DNA of 64,000 nt from Paraburkholderia sp. BCC1885 (GTDB taxonomy: Bacteria > Pseudomonadota > Gammaproteobacteria > Burkholderiales > Burkholderiaceae), in NCBI RefSeq assembly GCF_900996235.1, contig NZ_CAAJGM010000011.1, forward strand, positions 62,001 through 126,000, given 5' to 3'. Both the position numbers and the translations under genes were made by a program. The notes beneath the pieces were generated by a model. The model was not told where the DNA came from, searched no databases, and saw only the letters and a list, made by a program, of their open reading frames with translations. Positions 9,871 to 18,257 of the stretch are shown piece after piece (the stretch's first letter is position 1; every line of letters begins with the position of its first letter).

Positions 9871-10185
9871 ATGTCTGAAACCAAGCCACCCTTCTCGGTA
9901 CGTGTCGAGCCGCTCGGACGCACGTTCGAAGCGCCCGATTCGCTCACCGTGCTCGAAGCCGCCGGCTTCGCCAATCTGCGGCTGCCGCGCTCATGCCGAA
10001 ATGGAACGTGCCGGACGTGCCTATGCAGGCTGGTGAGCGGCTCGGTGTCGTACACCATCGAATGGCCGGGCGTTTCGCGCGAAGAAAAAGCGGAAGGGTT
10101 TATCCTGCCGTGCGTGGCGGTGGCGCGCTCGGATCTGGTGATCGAAGTGCCCGATGCAGCGGAGCTTGGGTCGCGTCAGGGATAG
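9871..10185 (+). CDS. 2Fe-2S plant-type ferredoxin
   Basis: A 104-residue soluble electron carrier with the CX4CX2C cluster-binding arrangement (SCRNGTCRTC) and the fourth Cys in ILPCVAVA. It lacks a fused reductase domain, so it must take electrons from a separate reductase and serve an oxygenase or similar partner. It lies 66 bp behind the AcoR-like regulator on the same strand; whether it is its target or simply a neighbour cannot be decided. Confidence 0.88.
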   Translation: MSETKPPFSVRVEPLGRTFEAPDSLTVLEAAGFANLRLPRSCRNGTCRTCLCRLVSGSVSYTIEWPGVSREEKAEGFILPCVAVARSDLVIEVPDAAELGSRQG

Positions 10186-10662
10186 CGCATTCCTTCGCGC
10201 CGCAAAAAGCAGTTACGTCCCGCTTCCCCGCCAGCTGCTACGCAAAATGTAAAACCTGCCCGCCAGATCAGCCGTTTTTGCAAACGGTCAAACTCAAAGC
10301 GAGCGATCCGCACCCGAGCGCGATTGCGTCGTAGTACCGCCAGCCAAAAATGGTTCGAGGCCGAAAAGCCAGGCAAAACAAAACGTCATCCGGGCGAGCG
10401 GAGTGCGACCGGTTAGCGAGTCGTCGCCGCCCGTATCCGGCGACGCAGCCGGGAGGGCCTCGAGGGACTGGGCATAGTCAGCAGTGGTGTGATCTGGGCG
10501 CATGGTCTTTCTCGTTATTGACATCGGGTAGCCCTGACTTAGCAAACCGCGTGCCTCGCCGGATTCCCCCGCCCCATACCGCTTTGCCGCCCTCACCCGA
10601 ACGGCGGAGCCACGACTGCCACGACTGCCACGCCGCAGCATCAGCCCACGCGCAAGCGGCCG
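10186..10662. other. Intergenic region with no clear gene
   Basis: These 477 bp between the ferredoxin and the YqaE-like gene hold a hairpin CCGTTT-TTGC-AAACGG at 10272-10287 without a T-run. On the minus strand there is an open frame from about 10524 to 10294. Its product (MSITRKTMRPDHT start) resembles nothing I recognise and its start has only weak AGGG. I do not call it a gene, but a small hypothetical protein is possible. Confidence 0.4.
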
Positions 10663-10857
10663 TTAGCGTCGCCCGCCGAGCGCACGCTCGATCTTCCGAT
10701 CCGTCGTGTACTGGCTCAGCGCATACACCGACCAGATTGCCGCCGGAATCCAGCCGATCAGCGTGATCTGCAAAATCAGGCAGATGATTCCCGCAAACGG
10801 ACGGCCGATCGTGAAGAACTGGAACCACGGCAGGATGATGGCAAGCAACAGGCGCAT
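10663..10857 (-). CDS. YqaE/Pmp3 family small membrane protein
   Basis: A 64-residue proteolipid with two hydrophobic helices (residues 3-24 and 28-47) and a charged tail (TTDRKIERALGGRR). The PWFQFFTIGRPFAG and LIGWIPAAIWSVYAL segments match the Pmp3/YqaE family, whose members influence membrane potential and stress tolerance. It lies 57 bp downstream of the DUF1653 gene and may be cotranscribed with it. Confidence 0.88.
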   Translation of the reverse strand: MRLLLAIILPWFQFFTIGRPFAGIICLILQITLIGWIPAAIWSVYALSQYTTDRKIERALGGRR

Positions 10858-10914
10858 GCTGATTTCCTCATGAGATCTGAGATCCCGCTCGCCGCCTACG
10901 CGCGGCGTAACGGA

Positions 10915-11106
10915 TCAGTTGATAGGCGCGAAGCGCGGCACCTTGCCGCCTTCGTGATCGACCAGTTCGAAAAATACCGAGGCCGGACGGGTCCAGATCG
11001 TACCATTTGCGGCCCGGTAGACAATCATCGTGACGGCCGGATCGGATTCCAGAGCCGCCTCGCAAATCAGTTCGTAAATGCCGCCTTTGTAGTGCTGATA
11101 GCGCAC
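10915..11106 (-). CDS. DUF1653 domain protein, GTG start
   Basis: A 63-residue protein that begins MRYQHYKGGIYEL and ends VPRFAPIN, matching both ends of the DUF1653 family, which is small, soluble and of unknown role. The GTG at 11106 is chosen because GAGG lies nine bases upstream and the product then starts at the family boundary. A 52-codon longer frame adds only low-complexity residues. Downstream is the YqaE-like gene. Confidence 0.82.
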   Translation of the reverse strand: MRYQHYKGGIYELICEAALESDPAVTMIVYRAANGTIWTRPASVFFELVDHEGGKVPRFAPIN

Positions 11107-11297
11107 GGTGCCGGACCTCGTAATCACGGTTGATAAAATACAGCGCGGGAAAAACGCGCATCCTACGCGAGCCGCGCCGCCAACGCGAGCGCTCCCAGAC
11201 ACACGTGGTGGGCGGACCACGACGTCTGCATTTTTGTCCGCTTGGCGAGCGGAATTTGTCATGCGATAAAAGAGCGACCTATTTCACGGAGCAACAG

Positions 11298-11516
11298 ATG
11301 GCCACGCTCGAAGCGCTTCGTGCCGTGCTGGACGACGAAGGCACGCCCGAAATCATCCGCAATCACATCATCGATTCCCTGCAGTACACGCTGCGCAATC
11401 ACGGCCAGATTTTCACCTCGAAGGAAGTCGAATGGCTCGCAGTCTGGGACGACGCGCGCATTCCGCTCGCCGCCTCCCGTGAACTGAAGAAACGCATCGC
11501 GGAAACAACCCGCTAA
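11298..11516 (+). CDS. Conserved hypothetical protein, 72 aa
   Basis: A small acidic, mostly helical protein (MATLEALRAVLDDEGTPE start) with no membrane segment or known motif. The ATG has GGAG seven bases upstream. I do not recognise the family. Codon use fits neighbouring genes, which argues that it is real. It is divergent from the DUF1653 gene. Confidence 0.65.
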   Translation: MATLEALRAVLDDEGTPEIIRNHIIDSLQYTLRNHGQIFTSKEVEWLAVWDDARIPLAASRELKKRIAETTR

Positions 11517-12035
11517 CGCCACCGCAATTTCAGAAAAATCGCCAGTTTCACGCTGGCGCCCCGCCCCATAAGGCGTTCGCCGCAGCCACCACGGCCAGCG
11601 GCGCGCTTTTCCACGGCATTTTCCCGCCCGCCGCCGCTCGTCCGGCAGTTTTTGCTATCCAACCTGGCCCATTTAGTGCATCATATTGAAATAGCTGTAT
11701 TCCGCCGCATCTGCAGTATCAGCAGCAGCATTTAGCATCTCCGCACCACCCCCGACTGTTCGACCGCCGCCTGTCGGCGATTCCGGCAATGCGCAACACG
11801 CATTCGCCGTCGCGAGTTGTGCAGTTTTTCCAGCGCCTGATGTCTGCGCGACGTTAGCGCGTTTTCTTCTCCATCGACCCCGCGATTTCGCGCGGCTGCG
11901 CTCAAGCCCCTTGCCACCGGGCCTGTGCCACTCTTTTTCCATGGCGGCGCGCCCCAAGGTGCTGCGCTGCCGGGCCTGTTGTGCCGCGCGTAACACGCGT
12001 GACACGCCAGCCACGTATTACAGGACAAGGACTTA
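11517..12035. other. Intergenic region, possible minus-strand small RNA
   Basis: A 519-bp stretch without a convincing gene, locally AT-richer around 11640-11730. It contains a minus-strand terminator-like hairpin (11534-11558) although no minus-strand gene ends there. Open frames across it read as low-complexity Arg/Ala/Gly and look like GC-driven shadows. Confidence 0.5.
11534..11558 (-). terminator. Intrinsic-terminator-like hairpin, minus strand
   Basis: On the minus strand a perfect 6-bp stem CGCCAG/CTGGCG with a 7-nt loop is followed by ATTTTT. Read on the plus strand it lies 24 bp after the 72-aa gene but lacks a T-run, so the orientation favours a minus-strand transcript. Confidence 0.5.
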
Positions 12036-12317
12036 ATGAATTCAGTTGTCAAGACCTACAAGGGCTACGAAATCCATCCCCTCGTGTATCCGCGCCGCCC
12101 CGCCGACGGCACGACCAGCCGCAATCCGGACGCAGGCTACGACGCCTCGGTGCGCATCTGCCGCGTCGGCGCCAATCCCGCTGCCGATGGCCGGGTGTTC
12201 CGCCTGCCGTATCTGTGGCCGTTCGAAGGCACGGGCAAAGCCCGCATCGCGTGCATGGCGCACGCCGAACAGTTGATCGACGGCCGCGTAGACGGCCAGT
12301 CGGTCGCCGATCTTTGA
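12036..12317 (+). CDS. Conserved hypothetical protein, 93 aa
   Basis: A soluble 93-residue protein beginning MNSVVKTYKGYEIHPLVYPR, with an internal segment of Asp/Ala/Gly and VRICRVGANPAADG, ending in DGQSVADL. No motif is recognised. AGGACAAGG directly before the ATG supports the start. The nearest downstream gene on the same strand is IF-1, 144 bp away, so it may be its own unit. Confidence 0.7.
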   Translation: MNSVVKTYKGYEIHPLVYPRRPADGTTSRNPDAGYDASVRICRVGANPAADGRVFRLPYLWPFEGTGKARIACMAHAEQLIDGRVDGQSVADL

Positions 12318-12461
12318 TCGGTCATCCCGTCTTTGCAAGGCGCGCTGTGCGCGCTGCGCCTCTCCTTTGTCCGCGGGTGCGCCGTCCGGCCGCCCGCGCT
12401 ACCGCCTCACAAGCTTTGCCGTTGAGCAAAGCCCCCTTACCCCATCGACCAGGAGTTATGC

Positions 12462-12734
12462 ATGGCGAAAGAAGAACTGCTTGAACTTGACGGTATCGTC
12501 GACGAAGTACTTCCGGATAGCCGTTACCGCGTGACGCTCGACAACGGCGTCGTGGTTGGCGCTTACGCGTCCGGACGCATGCGCAAGAATCACATCCGTA
12601 TTCTCGCGGGCGACCGCGTGACGCTGGAACTGTCGGTCTATGACCTGACCAAAGGACGGATCAACTTCCGTCACAAGGACGAACGCGCCTCCGGTGGCGG
12701 CGGCGCCCGCAATACGCAGTTCCGTCGTCGTTAA
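12462..12734 (+). CDS. infA: Translation initiation factor IF-1, extended paralogue
   Basis: A 90-residue S1/OB-fold protein with the IF-1 core ([18 protein letters not shown] through [11 protein letters not shown]). IF-1 binds the 30S A site during initiation. The usual IF-1 is about 72 residues; this one carries an added Gly/Arg tail ([15 protein letters not shown]). Burkholderia-type genomes commonly have a standard infA in the ribosomal protein cluster, so this lone copy is probably a second paralogue. AGGAG lies six bases upstream of the ATG. Confidence 0.88.
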   Translation: MAKEELLELDGIVDEVLPDSRYRVTLDNGVVVGAYASGRMRKNHIRILAGDRVTLELSVYDLTKGRINFRHKDERASGGGGARNTQFRRR

Positions 12735-12759
12735 GCGTCAGTGAGGTGTCGGCGCGCTG

Positions 12760-12776
12760 GCCGTCGCCTTGACGGC
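12760..12776. terminator. Short stem-loop between convergent IF-1 and IclR genes
   Basis: A perfect 6-bp stem GCCGTC/GACGGC with a 5-nt loop lies in the 80-bp gap between the two convergent genes. No T-run follows on either strand, so terminator function is only suggested by position. Confidence 0.3.
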
Positions 12777-12814
12777 GGCCTGGGTCGACGCCGCGCCTTG
12801 ACGGTCGCTACCCG

Positions 12815-13678
12815 CTAGCGCAGCTTTTCGCGCGCCTGCTCCGGCTTGAGCAAAGCCAGAGCGGCGCGCAGCGGGGCCGCATCGCCGCCGAGCTGCTCGC
12901 TGGCTTCAATGGCGGTCTCCAGCATCATCCGGCGCATACGCAGCATCAGTGCTTCGTCGACACGCGAACGCGGCCCAGCCAGCGTGAACGTGCCGGCAAG
13001 CGGCTGTGCCGCCGAAAACACCGGCGTCGAAATTCCCGCTGTCTCCGCATCGCGCTCCCCCACCGACATGTAATACCCGTCGTGGCGGATCCGCTCGCAC
13101 CATTCCCCCCGCCCGCCTCCAAACGCGCTCAACACGCGCCCGCCCGAGCCTTTGTCCATTGGCAGGACGTCGCCTTCGCGCACGTGGTCGCGGATCGTGT
13201 GGGTGGAATCGACCCGATGCAGGCAGACCCGCAAGTTCTTCTGCCGCACGTAAAACGACACGCTTTCACCGCTGGCATCGCGCAGGCGCCGCATCAGCGG
13301 CAGCACGACGTCGCCGAGTTGCAGACTGCGCTGATACAGCGCGCCAAGTTGCAGCGTGGCCGGACCGACGTAATAGAGGCCGTCGTCCGAGCGCAGCAGC
13401 ATGCGGTGATGCGCGAGCGACGCGATCAACCGCAGGATCGTGCTTTTGTAGAGCCCGGTGCGGGCGGCCAGTTCGGCGAGCGACACGCCTTTGTCCTCTG
13501 GGCGAAACGCAAACAGGATAGCAAAGGCGCGATCGAGCGCGGCCACGCCGTCAGGCGCGCCGGATGGCGCCGGGGCGGTGCGGCCGGCGTCGGTGGCGTG
13601 TGCCGGGTCAGAGGATGCGGAGTCGGCGGAAGAACGGGAAGGGGCCATTGGCAGTATGGGAGCGGCGCAGGACGCCAT
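12815..13678 (-). CDS. IclR family transcriptional regulator
   Basis: A 287-residue regulator with an N-terminal winged helix (VSLAELAARTGLYKSTILRLI near residues 66-86) and the IclR effector domain behind it (GSGGRVLSAFGG, AGISTPVF, LAGTFTLAGP). The start at 13678 is separated by a single base from the lactonase stop (TAA A ATG), so it is probably translationally coupled as last gene of the operon. An ATG at 13648 is the alternative. It likely controls the CoA-transferase operon through the palindrome at 18160-18176. Confidence 0.9.
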   Translation of the reverse strand: MASCAAPILPMAPSRSSADSASSDPAHATDAGRTAPAPSGAPDGVAALDRAFAILFAFRPEDKGVSLAELAARTGLYKSTILRLIASLAHHRMLLRSDDGLYYVGPATLQLGALYQRSLQLGDVVLPLMRRLRDASGESVSFYVRQKNLRVCLHRVDSTHTIRDHVREGDVLPMDKGSGGRVLSAFGGGRGEWCERIRHDGYYMSVGERDAETAGISTPVFSAAQPLAGTFTLAGPRSRVDEALMLRMRRMMLETAIEASEQLGGDAAPLRAALALLKPEQAREKLR

Positions 13679-13679
13679 T

Positions 13680-14585
13680 TTACCTGCCGAGACCGGCGGT
13701 ATTCCATTGCGTCGTCAGGACCGAGCCGCTGCTCGAATCCGTGATGAACAGGCTGCTGCCATGCGCGCCGCCGAAGGTCACGTTGGTGATCGTGCGGCCG
13801 GCGCACGATTCGATTTTGGCGATGCCCTCGCCGTGCGGATTGAGCACGAACACCGCGCCGAGCGAGGCATGCGCGACAAACAGGTTGCCGTCGCGGTCCA
13901 TCGTCAGGCCGTCCGGCCCGCTCACGCCATAGAACTGCGCGAAGCGGCCCACCTTGCTGGTGCTGCCGTCCGCCAGCAGCGGCAGACGCCACACCGAGTT
14001 GTCGCGCGTCATCGCCACGAACAGCACTTTTTCGTCGGGACTCAGCACGAGGCCGTTCGGGCTGGGGCCATTCGAGATCAGGCAATCCAGCCGGCCGTCC
14101 GGGCGCAATCGGTAGACGCGGCCGGTGGGATCGTGCAGGCCCGTCTGGCCCTGATCGGTAAAGTAGAGATCGCCGTTGCTCGCGACGATCAGATCGTTCG
14201 GCCCTTTGAAACGCTCGCTGTTACGGCGCGCCAACAGTGGCGTGACAGCGCCGCTCGCGGGATCGAGCGCCAGAATGCCGTTCTTGTAGTCCGCAATCAG
14301 CAGGCGGCCGTCCGGATGCCAGGCCAGGCCATTCGGCTCGCCGTCGTATTCGGCCGCGACGCTCCATTCGAGCGCCGGCGAAATCCGCATGATCCGTCCG
14401 TGCGGAATGTCGACGACATACAGATTGCCTTGCTGGTCAAAGCACGGACCTTCGATAAACGAATCCACCACCGCCCCGCCCTTGTTGGCGCGCGACCACT
14501 CCGTCACCCGGTGACGGCGCAGCGTCTCAGGCATGCTGGTGTACACCGCGGTCCCGATGACGGGCGGCGCCGGATACCAGTTCAT
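13680..14585 (-). CDS. SMP-30/gluconolactonase family protein
   Basis: A 301-residue six-bladed beta-propeller hydrolase of the SMP-30/gluconolactonase/LRE family. Expected metal ligands are visible: Glu in FIEGPCFD, Asn in FKGPNDLIV, Asn in PSPNGLVLS and Asp in SGPDGLTMD. There is no signal peptide, so it acts in the cytoplasm, presumably opening a lactone. The ATG overlaps the stop of the citryl-CoA-lyase-like gene (ATGA), showing tight coupling. The substrate is not known; operon context points to a hydroxy-polycarboxylic acid lactone rather than a sugar lactone. Confidence 0.88.
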   Translation of the reverse strand: MNWYPAPPVIGTAVYTSMPETLRRHRVTEWSRANKGGAVVDSFIEGPCFDQQGNLYVVDIPHGRIMRISPALEWSVAAEYDGEPNGLAWHPDGRLLIADYKNGILALDPASGAVTPLLARRNSERFKGPNDLIVASNGDLYFTDQGQTGLHDPTGRVYRLRPDGRLDCLISNGPSPNGLVLSPDEKVLFVAMTRDNSVWRLPLLADGSTSKVGRFAQFYGVSGPDGLTMDRDGNLFVAHASLGAVFVLNPHGEGIAKIESCAGRTITNVTFGGAHGSSLFITDSSSGSVLTTQWNTAGLGR

Positions 14586-15427
14586 TGTTCGTCATCCTTA
14601 TTTTCGACGTGACGCGTGGCATGGCCCGTGTAGCGATACGCCATCTGGCGCGGCATGGGGCCTTTGTTGCGCTCGCCGCGTCCGCGCTGCTCCCATGCAT
14701 GCGACAGAATGCCGACCGCGCGTGACAGGCAAAATACGCCGCGCGCCAGTTCAGGCGCGAAGCCGAGTTCGGCGTAGATCACGGCGGTTGCGCCGTCGAT
14801 ATTCATTGGAATCGGCTTCGATTTGCGGCCCTTGAGCAAGGCTTCGATAGCGCGTGCGATGGCGGCATAGCGGCCGGAGACCACGCCCTGGGCGGCGGCT
14901 TCATCGACCATCGCCAGCAGGCGGCCGGCACGCGGATCCACCGGATGGAAGCGGTGTCCGAAGCCCGGCAGATATTTGCCGTGCGTGGCGATAAACGCAT
15001 CAATGGCGGACTCGACCGCTTCCTCAAGCGAAGCGCCTGCGGCATGCGCGCGTTCGATGATATGAAACAGTTCGACGCTCTGCTGCCCCGCTCCGCCGTG
15101 CACGTCGTCGAGCGTATTGAGCGCCGAGGCCATCGCGCCGTTCAACGGCAAGCCGCAACTCACCGCCATGCGCGAAATCGCGATGGAAGGCGCGTGCGGA
15201 CCATGATCGACCGACGCCACCAGCGCCGCTTCCAGCAGACGCGCCTCGCCCGCGTTCGGCAATTCGCCGCGCAGCATGAGCCAGATCATCTGCGGAAAAC
15301 TGATCGCGCCGATCAGTTCCTGGATCGGATAACCGCGCACCTGGATCGAGCCCGGATGAATGTCGATGATCGACGTGCTCCAGTAATCGGCGGCGAGCGC
15401 GGCGGCATCCATGGGAGTGTTGTTCAT
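14582..15427 (-). CDS. Citryl-CoA lyase / citrate synthase-like protein
   Basis: A 281-residue protein of the citrate-synthase superfamily, much shorter than a citrate synthase (about 430) and of the size annotated as citryl-CoA lyase. All three catalytic positions are kept: His in DDVHGGAGQ, His in GFGHRFHPVDPRA and Asp in PMNIDGATA. The expected chemistry is cleavage of an acyl-CoA of the citryl or malyl type into acetyl-CoA and a 2-oxoacid. It sits downstream of a CoA-transferase that could make such a thioester and overlaps the lactonase gene by four bases. Confidence 0.88.
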   Translation of the reverse strand: MNNTPMDAAALAADYWSTSIIDIHPGSIQVRGYPIQELIGAISFPQMIWLMLRGELPNAGEARLLEAALVASVDHGPHAPSIAISRMAVSCGLPLNGAMASALNTLDDVHGGAGQQSVELFHIIERAHAAGASLEEAVESAIDAFIATHGKYLPGFGHRFHPVDPRAGRLLAMVDEAAAQGVVSGRYAAIARAIEALLKGRKSKPIPMNIDGATAVIYAELGFAPELARGVFCLSRAVGILSHAWEQRGRGERNKGPMPRQMAYRYTGHATRHVENKDDEQ

Positions 15428-15437
15428 GGCAGTCGTT

Positions 15438-16886
15438 TCAACGGTTGATATCTTCGAGGGCGAGACCTTTGGTGGCCGGTCCCATGATGCCGATCAGCAG
15501 CATCACAAACACCATGCAACTGCTGATCATGACGAACACGCCGTTCGCGCCGAAATCGCGCAGAAAGAACGCGACCAGAAAGCCCGAGAAAATCGCGCTC
15601 AGTCGGCTCCAGGAGTAGACAAAGCCAATTGCTCGCGCGCGGATCTCGGTCGGATACAGTTCCGACTGATAGGTCTGGAATGAATACGTCATGATCGTCA
15701 GCGCGAGGTTCATGCAGAAGCCGAATACGATCAGGCCGAACGATCCGGTCTGATGCGCAAAGGCGAGACCGAACACCGCAATCGCGCCCGACGCGCCCAC
15801 GAGGCTCCACTTGCGTTCGATCTTGTCGGCGAAGGCGAAGAACAGGGTAGGTCCCAACGGCAGCGCAATCGACATCAAAAACGAATACTGCAGGCTATGA
15901 ACCAGGTTGATGCCCTTGCTCGTGAGCAGCGACGGAATCCAGTTGCTGAAGCCGTAAAAGCCGATCACCGAGACCGCGTTATAGACCGACATCATGATCG
16001 TGCGCTTCAGATACGGTGGCTTCAGGATGTCGCGAAAGCGCCGCTCGACGGTGGGCGCGCGATGCGTGTGCGGCATCGGTTGCGGCAACGGCTGTCCGTA
16101 CTGCCGTTCGACGACGCGCTCGATCTGCAGGGTAATGCGCGCCGCTTCGTCGAGGCGGCCCCGCGTCACAAGCCAGCGCGGGCTTTCGGGAATGCCGAGC
16201 CGGATGACCCACACGAGCGCCGCACCGGCCGCGCTCGCCAGCACGACCCAGCGCCAGCCATCGAGACCGAACGGCTGTTGCGGCACCAGCCACCACGACA
16301 TCAGCGCCACCACCGGCACCGCACAATACGGCACGATCTGCGTGATGGCGAAGGCGCGGCCGCGCAAATCCTTCGGCATCAGTTCAGCGACGTAGGTATT
16401 GATGGTGACCATTTCGACGCCTAGCCCGATCCCGGCCAGCAGGCGAAACACGTTCACACCGAGCGCGCTTTGCTGAAACACCATCAGAATGCTCGCCAGC
16501 GTATAAGCCAGCAACGCCACCACGAAGATACGGCGGCGACCGTACAGATCGGCGAGAAAGCCGAGCGCCATGGTGCCGATGAAGAGGCCCAGAAACGTCG
16601 CCGCGACGAAGGCCGCGATACTGTTCATCGCAAAGATCGAGGTCGACGTTTTGACGAACAGACCGCTCGCCGTCAGCCCCGGCGCGATATAGCCGGTCAT
16701 AAACAGATCGTAGAACTCGAAGCAGCCGCCGAGCGACAGCAAAAATACGATCTTCCAGATATGCCGCGTGGCAGGCAAACGATCCAGCCGCGCGACAATG
16801 CCGCGTGCCTGGGACTCCTGATCGGTAGCTGATTCGATTGTGTTCGCGAAGCCTGCGCGCGTCACGGTATTCGATGCGGGTCTCAT
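15438..16886 (-). CDS. MFS transporter, metabolite:H+ symporter type
   Basis: A 482-residue inner-membrane transporter with 12 helices and the metabolite-H+-symporter signatures GFLADLYGRRR (loop 2-3) and RLLAGIGLGVEMVTINTYVAE near helix 4. A large central loop separates the halves, and PTEIRARAIGF appears in loop 10-11. ATG 16886 is preferred because GGAGGAG lies five bases upstream; an earlier TTG would place that site inside the gene. It lies between the CoA-transferase (34 bp) and the citryl-CoA-lyase-like gene (10 bp) and probably imports the operon's organic acid. Confidence 0.92.
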   Translation of the reverse strand: MRPASNTVTRAGFANTIESATDQESQARGIVARLDRLPATRHIWKIVFLLSLGGCFEFYDLFMTGYIAPGLTASGLFVKTSTSIFAMNSIAAFVAATFLGLFIGTMALGFLADLYGRRRIFVVALLAYTLASILMVFQQSALGVNVFRLLAGIGLGVEMVTINTYVAELMPKDLRGRAFAITQIVPYCAVPVVALMSWWLVPQQPFGLDGWRWVVLASAAGAALVWVIRLGIPESPRWLVTRGRLDEAARITLQIERVVERQYGQPLPQPMPHTHRAPTVERRFRDILKPPYLKRTIMMSVYNAVSVIGFYGFSNWIPSLLTSKGINLVHSLQYSFLMSIALPLGPTLFFAFADKIERKWSLVGASGAIAVFGLAFAHQTGSFGLIVFGFCMNLALTIMTYSFQTYQSELYPTEIRARAIGFVYSWSRLSAIFSGFLVAFFLRDFGANGVFVMISSCMVFVMLLIGIMGPATKGLALEDINR

Positions 16887-16920
16887 GGTCTCCTCCAAGC
16901 GGGCCTCCTTTGATGCGGCG

Positions 16921-18132
16921 TCAGATCGCGCCGTCTTCTCTCAAGCGCGCGATTGCGGCGGCGTCGTAGCCCAGACGCTGCAAATGCGCTTCGGTGTGTT
17001 CGGACAGATGCGGAGCGCGCGAGGCGGGCGCCCCGCTCGCCGCTTCGCCTTGGGCATCGACAAAGCGAAAGCCTGCGCGTGTCACCCGCTGCACGGTGTC
17101 GCCGTCCGGCAATTGGTGGACGAAACCGCGGCCGGTGAGTTGCGGCTGATTGATGGCATCCGGCACGCTGAGGACAAGCCCGGCCGGCACACCCGCCGCG
17201 GTCATACGCGGCTCCCAGTTGCCGGCGCTATCGGCTGCGAGAGCGGCTTCGATCTCGCGCTTCAATTCCGCGCGGTAACGCTTGCGCGTATTGCGCTCGC
17301 TAAAACGCGGATCTTGCGGCAGATCGGGTCGGCCAATCAGTTCGCACAACGCAACAAACTGCCTGGTCTCATTGGCGGCGATATTGAGCATGCCTTCGCC
17401 GCACACAAAAGTGCCGGACGGCGCCGCCGTAAAATTTTCGTTGCCCATCGGCGTGGGCGTCACGCCGGCATTCAGATAGTTCGATACCACCCAGCCCATG
17501 CTGGAAAGCGTCGCCTCCAGCATCGAAACGTCGATGATCCTGCCCTCGCCGGTACGTTGTGCGGCGAGCACCGCGGCGCAGATCGCCAGCGCCGCGTTCA
17601 TGCCGCCCACCGTATCCGCGACCGGATAGCCGACGCGCAGCGGCGCGCTTTCGGCGTCGCCCGTGACGCTCATCGCGCCCGACATGCCCTGGATGATCTG
17701 GTCATACGCCGGACGATGCGCGAGCGGCCCATCGTTGCCGAAGCCGGAAATGGCGCAGTAGACCAGCCGCGGGTTCACTTCGAGCAACGACTGCGCGCCC
17801 ACGCCGAGACGGTCCATCACGCCGGGGCGGAAGTTCTCGACCAGCACGTCCGCGCCGGCCACCAGTTTGCGCAGGATTTCTTTGCCGGCCTCGTGTTTGA
17901 GATTGAGCGTCAGCGACTCCTTACCTGCATTCACAGCCACGAACGACGCGCCCATATTGCGCGCCGAGGCTTGCGGATCCGCGCCCAGCCGCCGGGCGAG
18001 GTCGCCGCCAGCGGGGTTCTCGACCTTCAGGACGTCGGCGCCGAGCAGCGCAAGCTGATAGGTGCAAAACGGTCCGGACAAAACATTGGACAGGTCCAGC
18101 ACGCGAATGCCGGAAAGCGGAAGAGAAACCAT
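16921..18132 (-). CDS. CaiB/BaiF (class III) CoA-transferase
   Basis: A 403-residue family III CoA-transferase with the N-terminal GIRVLDLSNVLSGPF and ADVLKVENPAGGD signatures, LVENFRPGVMDRLG near residue 100, and GYPVADTVGG where Asp173 is the expected catalytic carboxylate. These enzymes move CoA between an acyl-CoA donor and an organic acid, often succinate-linked. It is the first gene of the minus-strand operon and would activate the acid for the lyase. AAAGGCA precedes the ATG, and a 17-bp palindrome lies 28 bp upstream. Confidence 0.92.
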   Translation of the reverse strand: MVSLPLSGIRVLDLSNVLSGPFCTYQLALLGADVLKVENPAGGDLARRLGADPQASARNMGASFVAVNAGKESLTLNLKHEAGKEILRKLVAGADVLVENFRPGVMDRLGVGAQSLLEVNPRLVYCAISGFGNDGPLAHRPAYDQIIQGMSGAMSVTGDAESAPLRVGYPVADTVGGMNAALAICAAVLAAQRTGEGRIIDVSMLEATLSSMGWVVSNYLNAGVTPTPMGNENFTAAPSGTFVCGEGMLNIAANETRQFVALCELIGRPDLPQDPRFSERNTRKRYRAELKREIEAALAADSAGNWEPRMTAAGVPAGLVLSVPDAINQPQLTGRGFVHQLPDGDTVQRVTRAGFRFVDAQGEAASGAPASRAPHLSEHTEAHLQRLGYDAAAIARLREDGAI

Positions 18133-18159
18133 AACGTGCCTTTTTGAGTCTTACTCGCT

Positions 18160-18176
18160 GTTCTATCTGATAGAAC
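18160..18176. promoter_or_regulatory. Putative IclR operator
   Basis: GTTCTATCTGATAGAAC is a perfect 8-bp inverted repeat around one base. GTTCTATAA at 18180-18188 repeats the left half-site. IclR-family proteins such as PcaR/PcaU bind similar GTTC..GAAC palindromes. It lies 28 bp upstream of the CoA-transferase start, within the likely promoter, suggesting autoregulation of the operon by the IclR protein at its end. Confidence 0.6.
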
Positions 18177-18257
18177 GTCGTTCTATAATTTGATGAAACG
18201 GATTGTGGTCCTTCGCGTGTGCGGGTGAATATAGGGGTTACCCCGGGTGGCCTCGGT

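Noticed and set aside
10294..10641. Possible small minus-strand gene downstream of YqaE
   Set aside because: Only a weak ribosome binding site and no recognised family; mentioned in the intergenic entry but not called.
13680..14585. SMP-30 lactonase as the missing LRA2 of the rhamnose pathway
   Set aside because: It is 28 kb away, coupled to the citryl-CoA-lyase-like gene, and the rhamnose locus has its own lactonase.
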